DNA from: Gremmenia infestans
Taxonomy: Eukaryota; Ascomycota; Leotiomycetes; Helotiales; Hamatocanthoscyphaceae
NCBI GenBank assembly: GCA_032629725.1
Contig: JAFEVB010000029.1
Location: forward strand, 992,001 to 1,056,000
DNA: 64,000 nt
Direction: 5' to 3'
Part shown: positions 45,682-57,750 of the stretch, piece by piece
Numbering within the stretch: position 1 is the first letter of the stretch
Layout of the letters: the number at the start of each line of letters is the position of its first letter
The notes under the pieces: model-generated
Told to the model about the DNA's origin: nothing
The model's input: only the letters and a program-made list of their open reading frames with translations
The model's database searches: none
Program-made: the position numbers and the translations under genes

Positions 45682-47038
45682 TTAATGAGACGATTTTAGC
45701 CACGGATCCTCAAGAAGCTGTTTTGCGGTCTTACGATCCTCAGGACTCCATTGCAGCATGCTTCTCACAAATCTTGAGAAGTCTTGTTTGTCCTCTCCGG
45801 TCAGGTTCTCCTCCAAGCTCTCTAAACTTGTGTCTTTTGGTATTGGGCTACCAGCTATTTAGTTTCCTAGAGGTCGAGAAAATCAGCTCTGAGAGCAGAA
45901 CTATAGATGAGTGATTACTTGTACCTTCCTCGTCAAAAAACTCTTTACTTCTGGACCCTCGCTTTAATAGATCTAGTGACGGTGGTCCTAGCAGTCCAAC
46001 CTTTTCTGCCAGATGGGCTCGAGTTTTATAGCCACTACTGTCCGGATCGTTTCCATAAAACAAGTGCTTGTCCTCAAAGAGGTCCCAAATCGGCATGGGT
46101 GTGGTCAGATTTTAATCTGTTCGAGCATAGAAGTCAACTAACCATAGCACCGACATTCCACATGTCAGCTGGATAGCTCCATTCCGTCTTCAGCAACACT
46201 TCTGGACACCGGTAAACATTCGGTTGGGCGTCGTGAGTCCTCTTCTCATCTCCGCGGACGGCCGAACCAAAATCACTAAGGACCACGAGCCCATACTTCT
46301 TGGGCCGTTCAAAACGACGAGACCCATAGACCGGCGCTCCCTCGACAATCTTTCGTGGCGAAGGAGATTCGAGCTCAGTGTTGACGAACGAGCCTAAGAT
46401 GTCTTGGTCATCAATCTCTATGAGAATGTTGTCCGCTTTGATGTCTTTGCTCGCATTAGTATAGTAAAGTCTCAGGACTCAGAAGACACCTACCAGTATG
46501 CACAAGTTTACTCTCCGAATAAAGATAGTCTAATGCAAGCAATAACTGAGATAGACCCGCTCTCAATAGCACTTCAGTAAATCGGTGCGTTGGATTGCGG
46601 TCGAGCAAATCCCTAAAACTGTCCCACATAGGCTTCTGGACAAGGCATTTGTGATCACCACCTTGTCGCGGTATGGTTAAAACGTTAAGCGCGGTCCTGA
46701 CGTGCCTACGTCCTGGGTGGGAAGCGTTCCCGGCTTCGAGTGACTTGTAGATGTTGAATTCTTCGGGATCAACGCCTTCTCTAGTAAAGACCTTGAGGGT
46801 AGCATATGAGTGAAGTCTAGCTTAGTCAGTGTCCTCGATTCTCAGAGGGTGTAAACACATCTTACTGAAGGTCGCGCGCTAGCCAAACTGTCGAGGTCAC
46901 GCCGAATCCGAGCTTTCCAACGACCTGATATTTAGAGGCAAAGACATCTCCAATGTTTACAGGATAAAATATGCCCTTCTTGAAGTCATCGAATTTCTCG
47001 GCACCGCGGCTACACCGCTTTGGGATGAGGTACTCCAC
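45682..47038 (-). pseudogene. SRPK-like protein kinase pseudogene, 5'-truncated
   Basis: Exon-like blocks read an SR-protein-kinase-type enzyme: YPVNIGDVFASKYQVVGKLG with GFGVTSTVWLARDL, YATLKVF, LLALDYLYSESKLVHTDIKADN (Asp across a splice), LSDFGSA, YRCPEVLL and MLQWSPEDRKTAKQLLEDPW. Lesions: no start codon is available upstream of 47038, where A+T-rich repeat begins. The intron acceptor before IWDLFEDKHLF reads CG instead of AG (complement 46091-46092). An in-frame TAA (complement 45859-45861) stands where homologues have a Trp-containing segment. Together these argue for a dead gene. Whether the missing 5' exon was lost to the repeat insertion is inference. Confidence 0.72.
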
Positions 47039-47502
47039 GAGTTACTACGGTACTTGAGTAGGTGTTATCTTACGATCTTGGCTAGAATTATCGAAGTCTA
47101 AGTTTTAAACCAAGTTGACTTAAGTTGAAGACTTAGATCTAGCTAAGTCTAAGTCTAGAGTTACTTAGCATTAGATGCTCTTTCTTCCTATAGAAATTAC
47201 TGTACAACTGTATATAACGTGATTAACGTAAAAATATACTTAGGTAGAGGTTCACCTGACCACCATTCACCGTTCACCAGATCATAATTCAAGTCGTTAG
47301 ATTCATATATGTACAAACACCTCTCCCATTTCTACCAACCCGTTCTCATCCAACCAATCATACACAAACGCACTTGATATAAACAAGAAGCCCTTCTCTT
47401 GTATAAAAATGGTATATCCATACCATACCCTAGCCCACGCCAAACACCCGCTAAACAAACAAAACAAACATCAATTAGAACCACGCATTTCCCTCACTAA
47501 CA
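47039..47502. other. Spacer with A+T-rich repeat remnant
   Basis: The part at 47050-47230 is rich in AAGTCTAAG/CTTAGACTT words and includes a perfect 8-bp inverted repeat AGACTTAG...CTAAGTCT (47129-47150). It separates the broken kinase from the conserved genes to the right and looks like decayed transposon DNA. Confidence 0.5.
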
Positions 47503-50084
47503 TCACAGCCCCTTCCCATCCGGTATATTCTTCCTCAACTTCTCGAAAAAGCCCTGCGGCCACACCTTCAATAACTCGCTCTCAGTCGGCGTCGACTGCT
47601 TCAATTTACTCGCGACGCTCAAGAATATTCGTCCGAGCAATTCCTCTGTCATCGGTAGTGCAAGTTCGTCGTATTCGGCAGGGTTAAGGAATGGATCTTT
47701 ATCACTTAACAGTTCTGTTGCAGAGGGACGCTTGTATTGGTCTCGGTTCAGGCACTTTTTGAGGGTTTTGATGAGCGATGCTGGGACGGGTACGTTGCCC
47801 ACTCCGAGCGCAGGGTAATCGATATGGTAATTGTGGTTGATGATTGCATGACAGCGCTGGATTTGGTTCTGGATATGATCAAAAGGCGGGCGGCCGTAAG
47901 TCATTTGGTAGAGTATACATCCCAGACTCCAAATATCACTCGGCTTGCCCAACTTCATAAGCTTAGGCCCGTTTGCAATCCGGCCGCGGGAATCAGGTTT
48001 CGCGTTCGAGTCTTGGAGTGATTCCGGGGACATGTAATTTGGGGTTCCGATTTGGGTTTCGCGGTGGACGTTGACGGTTTCGTCGGGTTGAATGGCGTTG
48101 GCGATTCCAAAATCGATTAATTTCAGTTTTCCTTGGACCAGGACGAAGTTATGGGGTTTTAAATCAGAATGTACGACGTCGTGCTCGTGGATAGCTTCGA
48201 GACATGAGAGCATTTCCTTCCAATAGTGACGGACAAAACTCGGATCAAATCTGGCGTTCTCGATTCCAAGACGCATGTCCAAGATCTTTTTCATATCCAA
48301 CTCTCCCATTTCCATAAGCTGTCTAAGTGTTAACACCGAAGAGAAAGTTATAGACGTGGAATACTTACTACACTGAGTATGCCCTTTTCCTCATTCATTT
48401 CATGATCATAAAGACGGATGACTCGGTCGACTCCCTTCAACTTCTCGAGTAGGTCGATTTCTCCCTCGAAGCCCCGTCTCGTTATGTCATCGACCCCATC
48501 ATCAAAAGTGACCCTTTTCAAAGCAAAAAATTTCGAGTTCTCTGCCATAACTCGGTATACCCTTGAACTTCCTCCGCGTCCAATGCAGTCTAGTCTAGTA
48601 TAGTACTTCCCGTTAACCTTCATCCTATTCCTCTTTCCACCGGCATTCGCGGTTGTAGCTGCTCCAGCAGTACTAGTCGCCGCGTCAAGGATGGACATCT
48701 TCGGAGGGGGTGGCGCTGGTCTTCGAGGGGTGTTGTGACTCCTGGGCGCTAAAGCTCGTCTTTCCGGAGATCCAGCAGAGCGCAGTGCACTCATGTCAAG
48801 GCTTTCAGGTCGCACCGGCACTTTCTCCAACTTGTCGAGGTGGATTAGTGGTGCTTGTTTGTTTCTTTTGAAAGTCGGAGGAGCTTCGTTCTCTTGGTCG
48901 TGTGCTGAGGGAAGATCTGGCCTCGGCGCTGGTACTTTAAACACAGGCTGTATCGGTTGTAGCGGAGCGCGAGCATTTGAGTCCCCGCCAGCTGATCTCT
49001 GAGAACTGGATAGTGTTGGTGGTGGTGGAGACTTAGATCTCAGGATTGAATTGATGGCCTCTTTTGAACTCACGGGACTCCCGGAAGCAAAATCTCGATA
49101 AGACGGTGGGTAAATATCTTGATTCACCTCGGACTCTTGGCTGGAGGGATTCTGACTTTGCGATTCGGGCGCTTGAGACTCCTGGCTCTCAGGTTCTTGA
49201 CTCGATCCAGCAGCGTCCAAACCATCGCCATGCTCTTCTAATGGACTCTGTTCCTCATCGTTTTTGCGTATCCTACCCCTCCTCGCAGGACCGCTGAGAA
49301 ATCTCCCATTGATCTTCGGCTTGGTTCGCATTGAACTTTGCAGGCCTATTTCCTCGCCATATCTTGCGCGTCCGATTCCTCCATACCTTGAAACGCTTCC
49401 CTGACTGGAAGCCAATTGAGACCTGACGATGGTGGCGGGATATCCTTGTGAACCAGGCTCTCCATCCTCATGACGAGATTCAGAGTCCGCCTTGCTCGAT
49501 GCGCGCCCAGAGGAGCTTCCAGATCTCCCCTGGCTGCCAGAATGTGTGATAGGTATGCGAACGGTTCTTGGGACAGGCGCTGGGGTGCTGAGGTCGAGAG
49601 GGCTTTCCGCCTTGAGAGCTGCTTGCTGTTCATTATGCTTCCGGACAGCATTAGACAATGTTGATGATCTTCTTCGGAGAGTGGAAGAGCCAGGAGTACC
49701 GCTCAACCGTACTATTCTTCTTGGGAAAGGGCTGTGGACTTTGGTACCCGGGGGTGATCCGTCTTGGCCAGTATTTGAACCTCGGAACTTGTATACTTCT
49801 TCCGGACCCGCTGTATTGTGTTTGTGACTCGGGGAAGATTTCTCGATGGCCAGAGCAGCATCATTGAGTAATGCATTCGTCTCGGCGCTGAACTTCATCA
49901 TGGGAATAACAATTTCATCGTCAGAACTGTCGTTGAGCGAATACGTCCGCGCATGAGACCCAGGAGGCAGGGAGTCTGAACGACTTAGCGGGGGCCTTGT
50001 AGGCTTTTGTGTTTGTCGTGAGGAGGGTCTTCGAGAGAGGGACCCGAAATGGGAGCTCATAGGTGTTGGTGATGCGGTAGCCAT
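47503..50084 (-). CDS. mps1: Mps1/TTK-type dual-specificity kinase (spindle checkpoint)
   Basis: Two exons, 50084-48369 and 48318-47503, join in phase (843 residues). The first 500 residues are low-complexity, Ser/Pro/Gln-rich and probably regulatory. The C-terminal kinase domain has the glycine loop IGRGGSSRVYRV, lysine in FALKRV, the hinge MEMGELDMKK, a catalytic loop HSDLKPHNF (the HSD form is characteristic of Mps1), DFGIA and GTPNYMSPE. The whole matches the Mps1/TTK family, which phosphorylates kinetochore proteins in the spindle assembly checkpoint and acts in spindle-pole duplication. The C-terminal WPQGFFEKLRK is also typical. The gene is complete and lies in the conserved part of the window. 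The family assignment is firm; essentiality is from the family only. Confidence 0.9.
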
Positions 50085-50742
50085 TGGAAGGAAGCAAGCG
50101 ATGCGGATTATAAATAGAAGTTATTATTGTCGGATGATCTAGTACAAGTCGTAATTCGTAGTTCCATGCTCCAAGCAAGACTTCCTCAAAGCATTTAAAG
50201 CAATTGCGCGTGGTTGAAAAGAATTATCGCGTTCTGAATATTGAAAGCCTGGTCCGGGAAGGTTTGGGCGGCGCCCTATCTTTGTTGATGTGGGGCTTCT
50301 TGCGTTGGTCGGGCGACATGAAATCAAAAGCACTACACTGCATTGTTGCGCAACCTCATCGACTGGCTATAATATGCCCAAGAATGTTACTTCAAATTAT
50401 TCGTACTCTACCATTATATTCCGAATACAATAACTATGAATGGACAACCACATATACCAGATTTTGTCCAATTTCGAGGATAGTCACGCCAACCAATAGT
50501 CTCCAAGTTTCCCGAGTACCGAGTAACTATCTCCGCATATTTCCATAAATGCACACAAGTAGCATTATCTAACTAAGACATAGGAATTATCAATTCGCGC
50601 AATGCTGTTCTATTTGTGATTTTAGGCATGCTATCTTATCTCATTTTCATCTCTTCATAAACGCCATTAAATAATGCCAAAGACTCCTAGGTACATGGCT
50701 CATCCCTCTCGAACGCCGTGATATCTTCATGTCATAATAGGC
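50085..50742. other. Spacer between Mps1 and Csn4
   Basis: About 660 bp carrying the Mps1 promoter and the Csn4 3' end. No other gene is supported. Confidence 0.55.
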
Positions 50743-52046
50743 TCAAACCGTTAAATGGGCTGCAACAAAGTCCTATGCAAATGTCAGCACGAGATTTTCA
50801 ACATCACACGCAAGATACTCACAGGATACCGTAGCTGCAGCTCTGAAGTGACCTTCTCGACTTCTTCCGCAAGACCCTGGACATTCGAGTCCCATCTCCG
50901 CAATTCTTTCCCAACAACGCCCTCAGCTCTATCACTGCCCTTCTCACCCGAAGCCTCACGAGCCTCAAACCAAATGATTCTCTCAACCTGGTCAATCCTG
51001 CCCACCAATCGGCCTTGCTCAATCATCCTAGCGGTTGTCTCTTCAGCCTTGTCCCCATCTAAACCCAATAACAAACCCAAAGCGTCAAAACCAATATTGT
51101 TAAACAGTCTCGAAGCACCTCGCAGATTGTGTTCCACGACAGCCTTTGCCAAAACCGTACTTCCATCAGAGGTTTTTGCCAGTTGATGTTCAGCCAGTCC
51201 TTCAGCAAACTTAGCCACTTCCTCCGGTGTCAAAAGCCTATCCAGAAACATCTTCTCCAGAATACCATATTCCCCCAACGTAACAGCTCTCTCATCCTTG
51301 TAAAGTCTCCCCAACGCCCGACTCCTAGCTGGACCAGCTGGTGCCAGGACCGCACATTTAATAGCCATGCTCAAAGTATGAAGACGTTCTTCTTCCGCAA
51401 TGACCGGCATGAAACTGATATCTTGATATCCTTGCGCCGCAGCCAAAAAGTTGCGTCTGGCATCCTGGATACGGGCTTGACAGAGCTTGAAATGTAGATT
51501 GAGATCGCGATCTGAGACAGTGTATATGAGGTTCTTGGCTTTGTTGAGATATTGTTCCGCGAGTGTAGTATCGTCAACCTCAAGGTAGTTTCTCGTAATG
51601 CGAATCCAGAATTTGACCTTATCCTCATTCGACACCTTGCGCTGGGACGATTCGAGAGGGATGCCCGCCAGAATCTTCGCAGCTTCCAAGTTTCCTTCAT
51701 CTGCTTCGTATGCATCTGCCATAAGCTCGCGGACGTGCGCATTCTGTTCTTCGTAGGAGGCCGCTTGGGATTGGAAGATGCCTAGAGCGTGCTCGCCAAC
51801 TTCGATTTTGGCTTCGTTTGTTTTCAGGGTCTTCAGGTTTGCTACAAATGAGCCAGCAAGCGAACGTGTGGCTACAATTCCTAACGAGTCGGCGAATATG
51901 GCGTCGAGGATGGCGATTAGGTCTCCTGGGAGTTGGGCGGAGCTAGATGTGAATTGGACTTGGGACAGTAGAGCTTCGTAACCTGGTCCCTTCTCCTCTG
52001 ATGCTGCGATTTGCTGCAGAGCCGCAGATACCTTTGGAGACGCCAT
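50743..52046 (-). CDS. csn4: COP9 signalosome subunit 4
   Basis: Two exons: 52046-50823 and a 30-nt terminal exon 50772-50743, giving 417 residues. The N-terminal helical repeats and a C-terminal PCI/winged-helix region (LFNNIGFDALGLLLGL, ARMIEQGRLVGRIDQVERIIWF) match CSN4. The COP9 signalosome removes Nedd8 from cullin ligases; in filamentous fungi it affects development and secondary metabolism. Splicing of the last intron replaces the read-through tail after LQLRYP by DFVAAHLTV, which fits the family C-terminus. Complete and apparently intact. Confusion with proteasome lid or eIF3 PCI subunits is possible but less likely from the length and the PCI sequence. Confidence 0.87.
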
Positions 52047-54971
52047 GATGAGTTTATGGTTTGGTACAGTTCCTAAGCGGGCGTGTTGAAGGTATTCGGA
52101 AACCTTTTCTAGGATGAGGCTGAAGTTGAACGCGGGGAGAGCTTGGTTGGCTTGATGAGGCAGACGCCAAGACTCGCTTGGGGAAGCTCCCCTGCCTGCA
52201 CACTAAAACTCCACCTCCACCCCTCCTTTTCATTGAGATCTCTTCCATCTTCACTTATATTACTGCTTAATTCCTGTGGTTTTCTATTTCTACATTCGCT
52301 TACTCCATGATGTATTGCTTCATATTATAAATACTCTAAGTCACCAAGTTTAGTGAAATTAACACTTTTCCTAGTCTAAGGAAAATCAGAGAATTTGGAG
52401 CAAGTTAGGCTCACAAAATTCAGATGGAAAGAAAGTCATGTTGATACAAGCGTCTTCCACTCTCTTCTCTTTAGCTATAATCCCTATGAGAGGGCACATC
52501 TGGGATTGGAGAGATATACCGTGACCTCTATCCATTCCGTATCAGTGGAGCCAGTGCAACCTAAAAGGAAAAAAGAGAAGGCGGAAAACCCTTTTAGGAT
52601 TCCATCTTTATGTGCCAATAAACTACAATACGTTCAATGTTATACGGTTTGGCTGTTCAAATAAAATCAACGATAAGAATCCGCCTGATCATCTCGTACT
52701 CAACCAGATGAGTGTCAACCTTGTGGCTCATGCGATACATCTTGAACCAATGTCATCTACAGTACTATGTGCCGCGAGGTTATTTCAACATTCAAGGCAT
52801 GCATTCACCTAAACCTCCCTTGCAACCTTTAAGATGCAAGGCTATTGCTATGGATGACTGGGCGTATTGAGGGATTTCGATATCGAGCTGACCTTGCACT
52901 ACGAATCATGTGCTTTTACGACTCGAGCCTGGGAATCATCTCAAACACAGCTTTCGAGGTGTTATGTTGTGCTAGAAATAAACCATCGATACAGATCGAA
53001 ATACACTCTCGTAGTTACAACTTTTTCTGGTATATCTAGGTTTAGACTCCTCCAGTTCTTGACCACGAGATCCCACCTCCGAGAGGCCATACCATCTCCG
53101 CGTACTTGGAAAATTGTCCTCAAGAAGCACTATACTTTACAGTCACCAAGTGCATGTGTAGGCTAATGCCAGCATGTGAACAATGTCTTATTCATTCACA
53201 TCTATCCCTTGTTTCCACTTTCACACACACAGAGCGGCCTCTAGCATATTCCTTGGATCGATCTAAGAAGAAGGATTCTCTAAGTCAAGGAGGCGATTTG
53301 AGTCTAACCATTTCTGCAGTAGGAGATCTCGCAATCACTTACTATAGCTATCCGGTGTTGTTTACTTCTTATGAAGTACAAGGTAATGCAGTCCTTCGCG
53401 CGGCATAGCTGGACGCTTACACCGCATTCTGCGATCGAGGGGCAACCGCTAAGATGCATACACAACTTACCCTCCTCAAGTATCTAATACTAACGTTCCA
53501 CTACAGGACTGGGAGAAGGAGGAAGGACCCCAACTGTGTAATTGAGTACTGGGAGAGTAGGACTTCTGATGGGAAAAGCGGGAGAGAAGTTGGAGAGAGT
53601 GAATTCCAGGGAGTGGCATGCAGATGGATGTCAGGTGGGCGGTAAGGGGGCTGAGGGCCAGGAGGGGAGAAGTGGAGAGATTGCGCGAGACTTAACGGAG
53701 AATACGAAGGATGCCGCTGCTGGACTGATTGATAATTCGGGGAGGGAGTTTCTAGGTATCTATCTATTGCTTCCATTACGACGCTACATATGGGTTTCAT
53801 TAGTTTAGAGGAAGCGCTGAGATCATTTTGTGAGTCTTCTTTATCCTTTGGACGACGAGAACCCTTACAAGTTCAATTCGAACCAGAAGAGTTTTTTTTT
53901 AGATAGAATTTGAGCCTCGAAAGGGGAAGAAAAGCAAAATCTTATCGCCTAGAAAATTCATGATCAGGTTGTGAGCATATAAATATGCATATGACCTTAC
54001 CACTGTTATCATTTTCCCCCTGCAAAAACAATAGGATGGCCATCTGGCGAGGTGGAATCTAGATGATTCAAGGAAATGTATGCTAGAGTGGTGTCCATCC
54101 CATGGTCAGATCCTGAGACTTCCTTTAGACTTCAACTCTGCTAGCATTCAGATACCGTCGCCGTTTCGTAGAGGAAATCTCTTCTAGGCGCATATAGTAA
54201 TAAGTTACTTACAAACAAGTGCGGCCAAGAACGCCATGATACCTGCCGAAAGAATGGGCGCATTTACAAGTTGAGATATCCTTATTTCTACTTGGTATAG
54301 TGCTCACATACTTGAGAGTTTTATATAGCCTATTTAGGCTACCCCTGCAGACTTGAATTCGAAATAGGAGTGTAAAATGCAGGATGTCAAGTGCTATAAG
54401 GTATACTCTTGATTCTACTTGGGAAAATCTACATGGACGTGTTCTGTATGTTCAGCTGTCTAGGGTAACCTAATCGGCTTCTTGCTCGCCATGTGCCTTG
54501 AGCTAATACAGAACATCTGCGACGGTTTATGATCAAATCGGTCCACATTTAGAAAGCCAAGGTCTCCGACATATTATCAACATGAAGCACTCATTATAGC
54601 AATCCAGATATCATGTAGGAACCGCAGGTTATTCAGCTCCAGTATAGCTAATTCACAGCCTGGTAGTACACACTTGTGAGTCGCTGCTTGTTCTCACGTA
54701 TATCAGTGAGCATCAGTGAACAGGAGCCTGAGCAGGTGAGTATTGTACTCAACCAAATGCAGCGATGAAATCGCGTTCGGAATCAAAATCAATTTCACAG
54801 ATGGGCCTATTACTTCGTAGAGGAATTCTTGATCAACTATTGCACAGGGGTTTTATGAACACGGGTGACAAAAAGAAATGTTTAATGCGCTGGTCTCCCT
54901 TCTCCATCTATTGTGCCTTGGACGAAACAATCCCTATTGAAATAATTAGCAGCCATCACAAAGATTTATCT
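52047..54971. other. 2.9-kb intergenic region without a supported gene
   Basis: The longest apparently empty stretch. Frames such as 53542-53808 (Gly/Glu-rich) lack family motifs and good context. There is no strong A+T island and no recognisable RNA gene. It could hold a non-coding transcript or an extended 5' region of Csn4. Confidence 0.5.
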
Positions 54972-55815
54972 CTAAGATTGCTTACTCTCAACGTCGGTAA
55001 TACTCTGTTGCAGGATTTGTTGAAGGACCTTGGGGTTCTCGAGCTCCTTGGTGATCTTGGCGATAATGCTCTCAGCGAGCTCCTTTTGTTGACGGAGCTT
55101 GACTTGTCCCTCATATCGGACCCATGAGTCGAGAACTGTCTTGGCTTCCGCGGCGAGGGCAGTGGATTGTTCGAGTTCGTAGGCCTTGGCCTCAAGCTGT
55201 GCGGTTTCCTGAAAATTATCAGCATCAACTTGTATAGCAACAGCTCCATTACGCACCTTTGAAACCTCGAAAAGAGTCTTGGTGATGTCAACAACACCGC
55301 TCATTTGCTGAACACTGTGGATTCGTGTCTTGACAGCCTCGGTGTGATCGGCACGAGCAGCGTTCAAGATGCCCTTAACCTTGTTGACCTGGCCTTGCGC
55401 CCATTCGCTGTACATTGGTCCTCCGTACTTAATAACAGCAGTCCAGACGCTCAACAAGCAGATTGCGACAATGGTTTCCTCGTTCACAACATAGTATTCG
55501 TTGCTGATAGCGTACATGGCGACACCGGCTGTTGACGAGAGGATGGCGGTCTTGGAGATGAGCGAGTTACCTGGCAGCGAGTCGATGATTGACTGTGCCT
55601 TCTTCTTGGGGTCCTCCACTGGCACACTTGAGGCTGATCGGTAGCTTGTGAGGGAAGTTGTGAGGGCCGGGAGGGTTCGGGTTGGGAATGCAGGTCGAAG
55701 ACGAGCGGCGCCTGGAACTCTGGTCAGTCATTGTCGCGGGTTCCAATGGGTGAAGAATGGTCTGCTATAGACTCGATTACATACCTACGGCGCTTCTTGC
55801 CAAACGTGATGCCAT
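54972..55815 (-). CDS. atp4: Mitochondrial ATP synthase subunit 4 (b subunit)
   Basis: Three exons: 55815-55785, 55711-55257 and 55208-54972 (240 residues). The first 40 residues form a classic mitochondrial presequence (MASRLARSAVGAARLRP), followed by a Ser-rich stretch and the conserved VPVEDPKKKAQSIIDSLPGN start of mature subunit 4. Two hydrophobic segments (ILSSTAGVAMYAIS, VAICLLSVWTAVIKYG) anchor it in the inner membrane; the rest is a long charged helix, the stator stalk. This identifies the F1Fo stator b subunit. It diverges from Noc4 with only 196 bp between starts. Complete and intact. Confidence 0.92.
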
Positions 55816-56011
55816 TGTGAAGTGAGGGGAGATGGATATGAGCTCCTTGACGTTGCTTTGCTTGAGCTTGAAGAATTGAAGGTCGGGATTTGGTACTCCG
55901 TTTTGTTACACGTGATCCGCCGCTTTAGCCTCAAAAAGTTCTTGGTGAATTCTTTATTTCCAACTACAATTGTTCAAGAACTTCAAAATCATACAAAACA
56001 AATATTTCGCC
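55816..56011. promoter_or_regulatory. Short bidirectional promoter between atp4 and noc4
   Basis: Only 196 bp separate the ATGs of two divergent core genes, so the two must share promoter sequence. The order couples a mitochondrial energy gene and a ribosome-biogenesis gene. Confidence 0.6.
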
Positions 56012-57750
56012 ATGCCTGGTCTTGTTAAAGCTTCCGCTGGGTCTGCAAAGAGGAAGCGGTCTTCTTCAGATAAGAGGCCTTCGAAACGTGCACGATCCGA
56101 GAGCAGTGAGGAGGATGGCCAGGCGCAAATCCTCTTACTGGAGAACGAGATATTCGAGTCCAAGAAAAACTACAACAACGTCGCAACGCTGATCAAGATT
56201 CTCAAGACAGACAGCGAAGACGCCGATGATTCAGTGATTGCCGCAATCTCGTTATGCCGAGTCTTTACAAGATTTATTGTTGCTGGAGACCTTGCCAACA
56301 AGAAAGGAGCCACTGACCAGGAGGCCGTGGTAGTCAAGTGGCTGAAGGAACGATATACCGAATACAAGAACTCATTGTTTGACCTACTTGGGGAAGAGGG
56401 CATTAGTGCTACGGCCTTAGCATTATGCATGAGGTTATTGAAGACTGAAGGAGAGAATACCCGGACTCAGGAATACCAGTTTCCCAGCTCTTTTCTCACT
56501 GGAATTGTGCAAGCTTTGGTGAAGCCAGAGAGTGATGCCAATGCTCGGAAGGAGTTCAGCGAGAAGTTTGTGGAAGAATATGATGATATTCGCTTCTATA
56601 CATTTGAAGCCATCAAGTAAGTATACAATTCAGGTTCAAAGTGGTTCATATATTAACAATTTTTCCCCGTAGGAGAGTATTGGAAGAACCTCTAAGTGCC
56701 GCATCCGCACACCAAGTCTTTGATAATGTTTTCGAGATCCTTACAACCATCGAGTCAGTACCCGAATCAGAAGAAGAGCTCGAAGACTTTTATATACCAG
56801 CTCCGAAGAAGTCCAAACACGCTTTGTTCACTCTCACGAAACACAAAAAGCGGGCTCAGGATGCTTGGTATGCCTTGGTGACGATGGACTTGAGCGAGGA
56901 TCAAAGGAAGTCGATTCTTAAGATTATGTCTACTTCTGTTGCACCGTGGTTCATCAAGCCGGAGCTTCTCATGGACTTCTGCACAGATTCATATAATGCA
57001 GGTGGGTCTACCTCGTTAGCCGCCCTTTCAGGGCTGTTTTACTTGATCCAGGAGAAGAATCTGGACTACCCATCTTTCTACCAAAAGTTATATGGGCTTC
57101 TCGACTCCGAAATAATGCATTCGAAGCATCGGTCGAGCTTTTTTAAACTTATGGACACGTTCTTGTCGTCAACCCATCTTCCAGTAGTCTTAGTTGCTAG
57201 CTTCGTCAAAAGGCTTTCCAGATTAACACTAAATGCACCACCTGGTGGCGTTGTTACTGTTGTCCCCTGGATTTACAATATTCTCCAGAAACACCCCACT
57301 TGTACATTCATGATCCACCGGGTTACCAGAACGGCTAAAGGAAACGCGCTTTTAGAGAGTGAGGGACTAGCTGATCCGTTTCTCATGGAGGAGAAAGATC
57401 CTATGAAGACACATGCTATTGATAGCTGTCTTTGGGAGATAGTCATGTTACAGTCTCACTATCATCCAAACGTTGCGACGCTTGCAAAGATAATTTCAGA
57501 GCAGTTCACCAAGTATGCCTACAATTTGGAGGACTTCTTAGATCACACATACGGAAGTGTAAGTTACTAACCCTACCTCTCAATTCCTTTGGCCTAATGT
57601 CTTTTACAGATGCTTGAAGATGAACTTTCGAAAGATGTCAAGAAGGTGCCAGTTGTAGAATATGAGATACCCAAGAAAATATTTTCGAAGCAGGAGGAAG
57701 GTGCAGGAATGGAGGATAGTCTACTGGTGAAGCTCTGGGACTTCAATTAG
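56012..57750 (+). CDS. noc4: Nucleolar complex protein 4 (Noc4), CBF/Mak21 family
   Basis: Three exons: 56012-56616, 56673-57558 and 57610-57750 (543 residues). The basic N-terminus (KRKRSSSDKRPSKRARSES) is a likely nuclear or nucleolar signal. Helical repeats follow, then the CBF/Mak21-type domain with FFKLMDTFLSSTHLPVVLVA, FVKRLSRLTLNAPPGG, VVPWIYNILQKHP and the acidic stretch before LWEIVMLQSHYHPNVATLAK. These segments are characteristic of Noc4/UTP19, which with Nop14 acts in 40S subunit maturation and export. Complete, with normal splice sites. Its divergent neighbour is atp4. Confidence 0.88.

Noticed and set aside
53542..53808. 88-codon frame resembling a stress or LEA-like protein
   Set aside because: Only compositional similarity; no homologous motif, and the start context is unremarkable.
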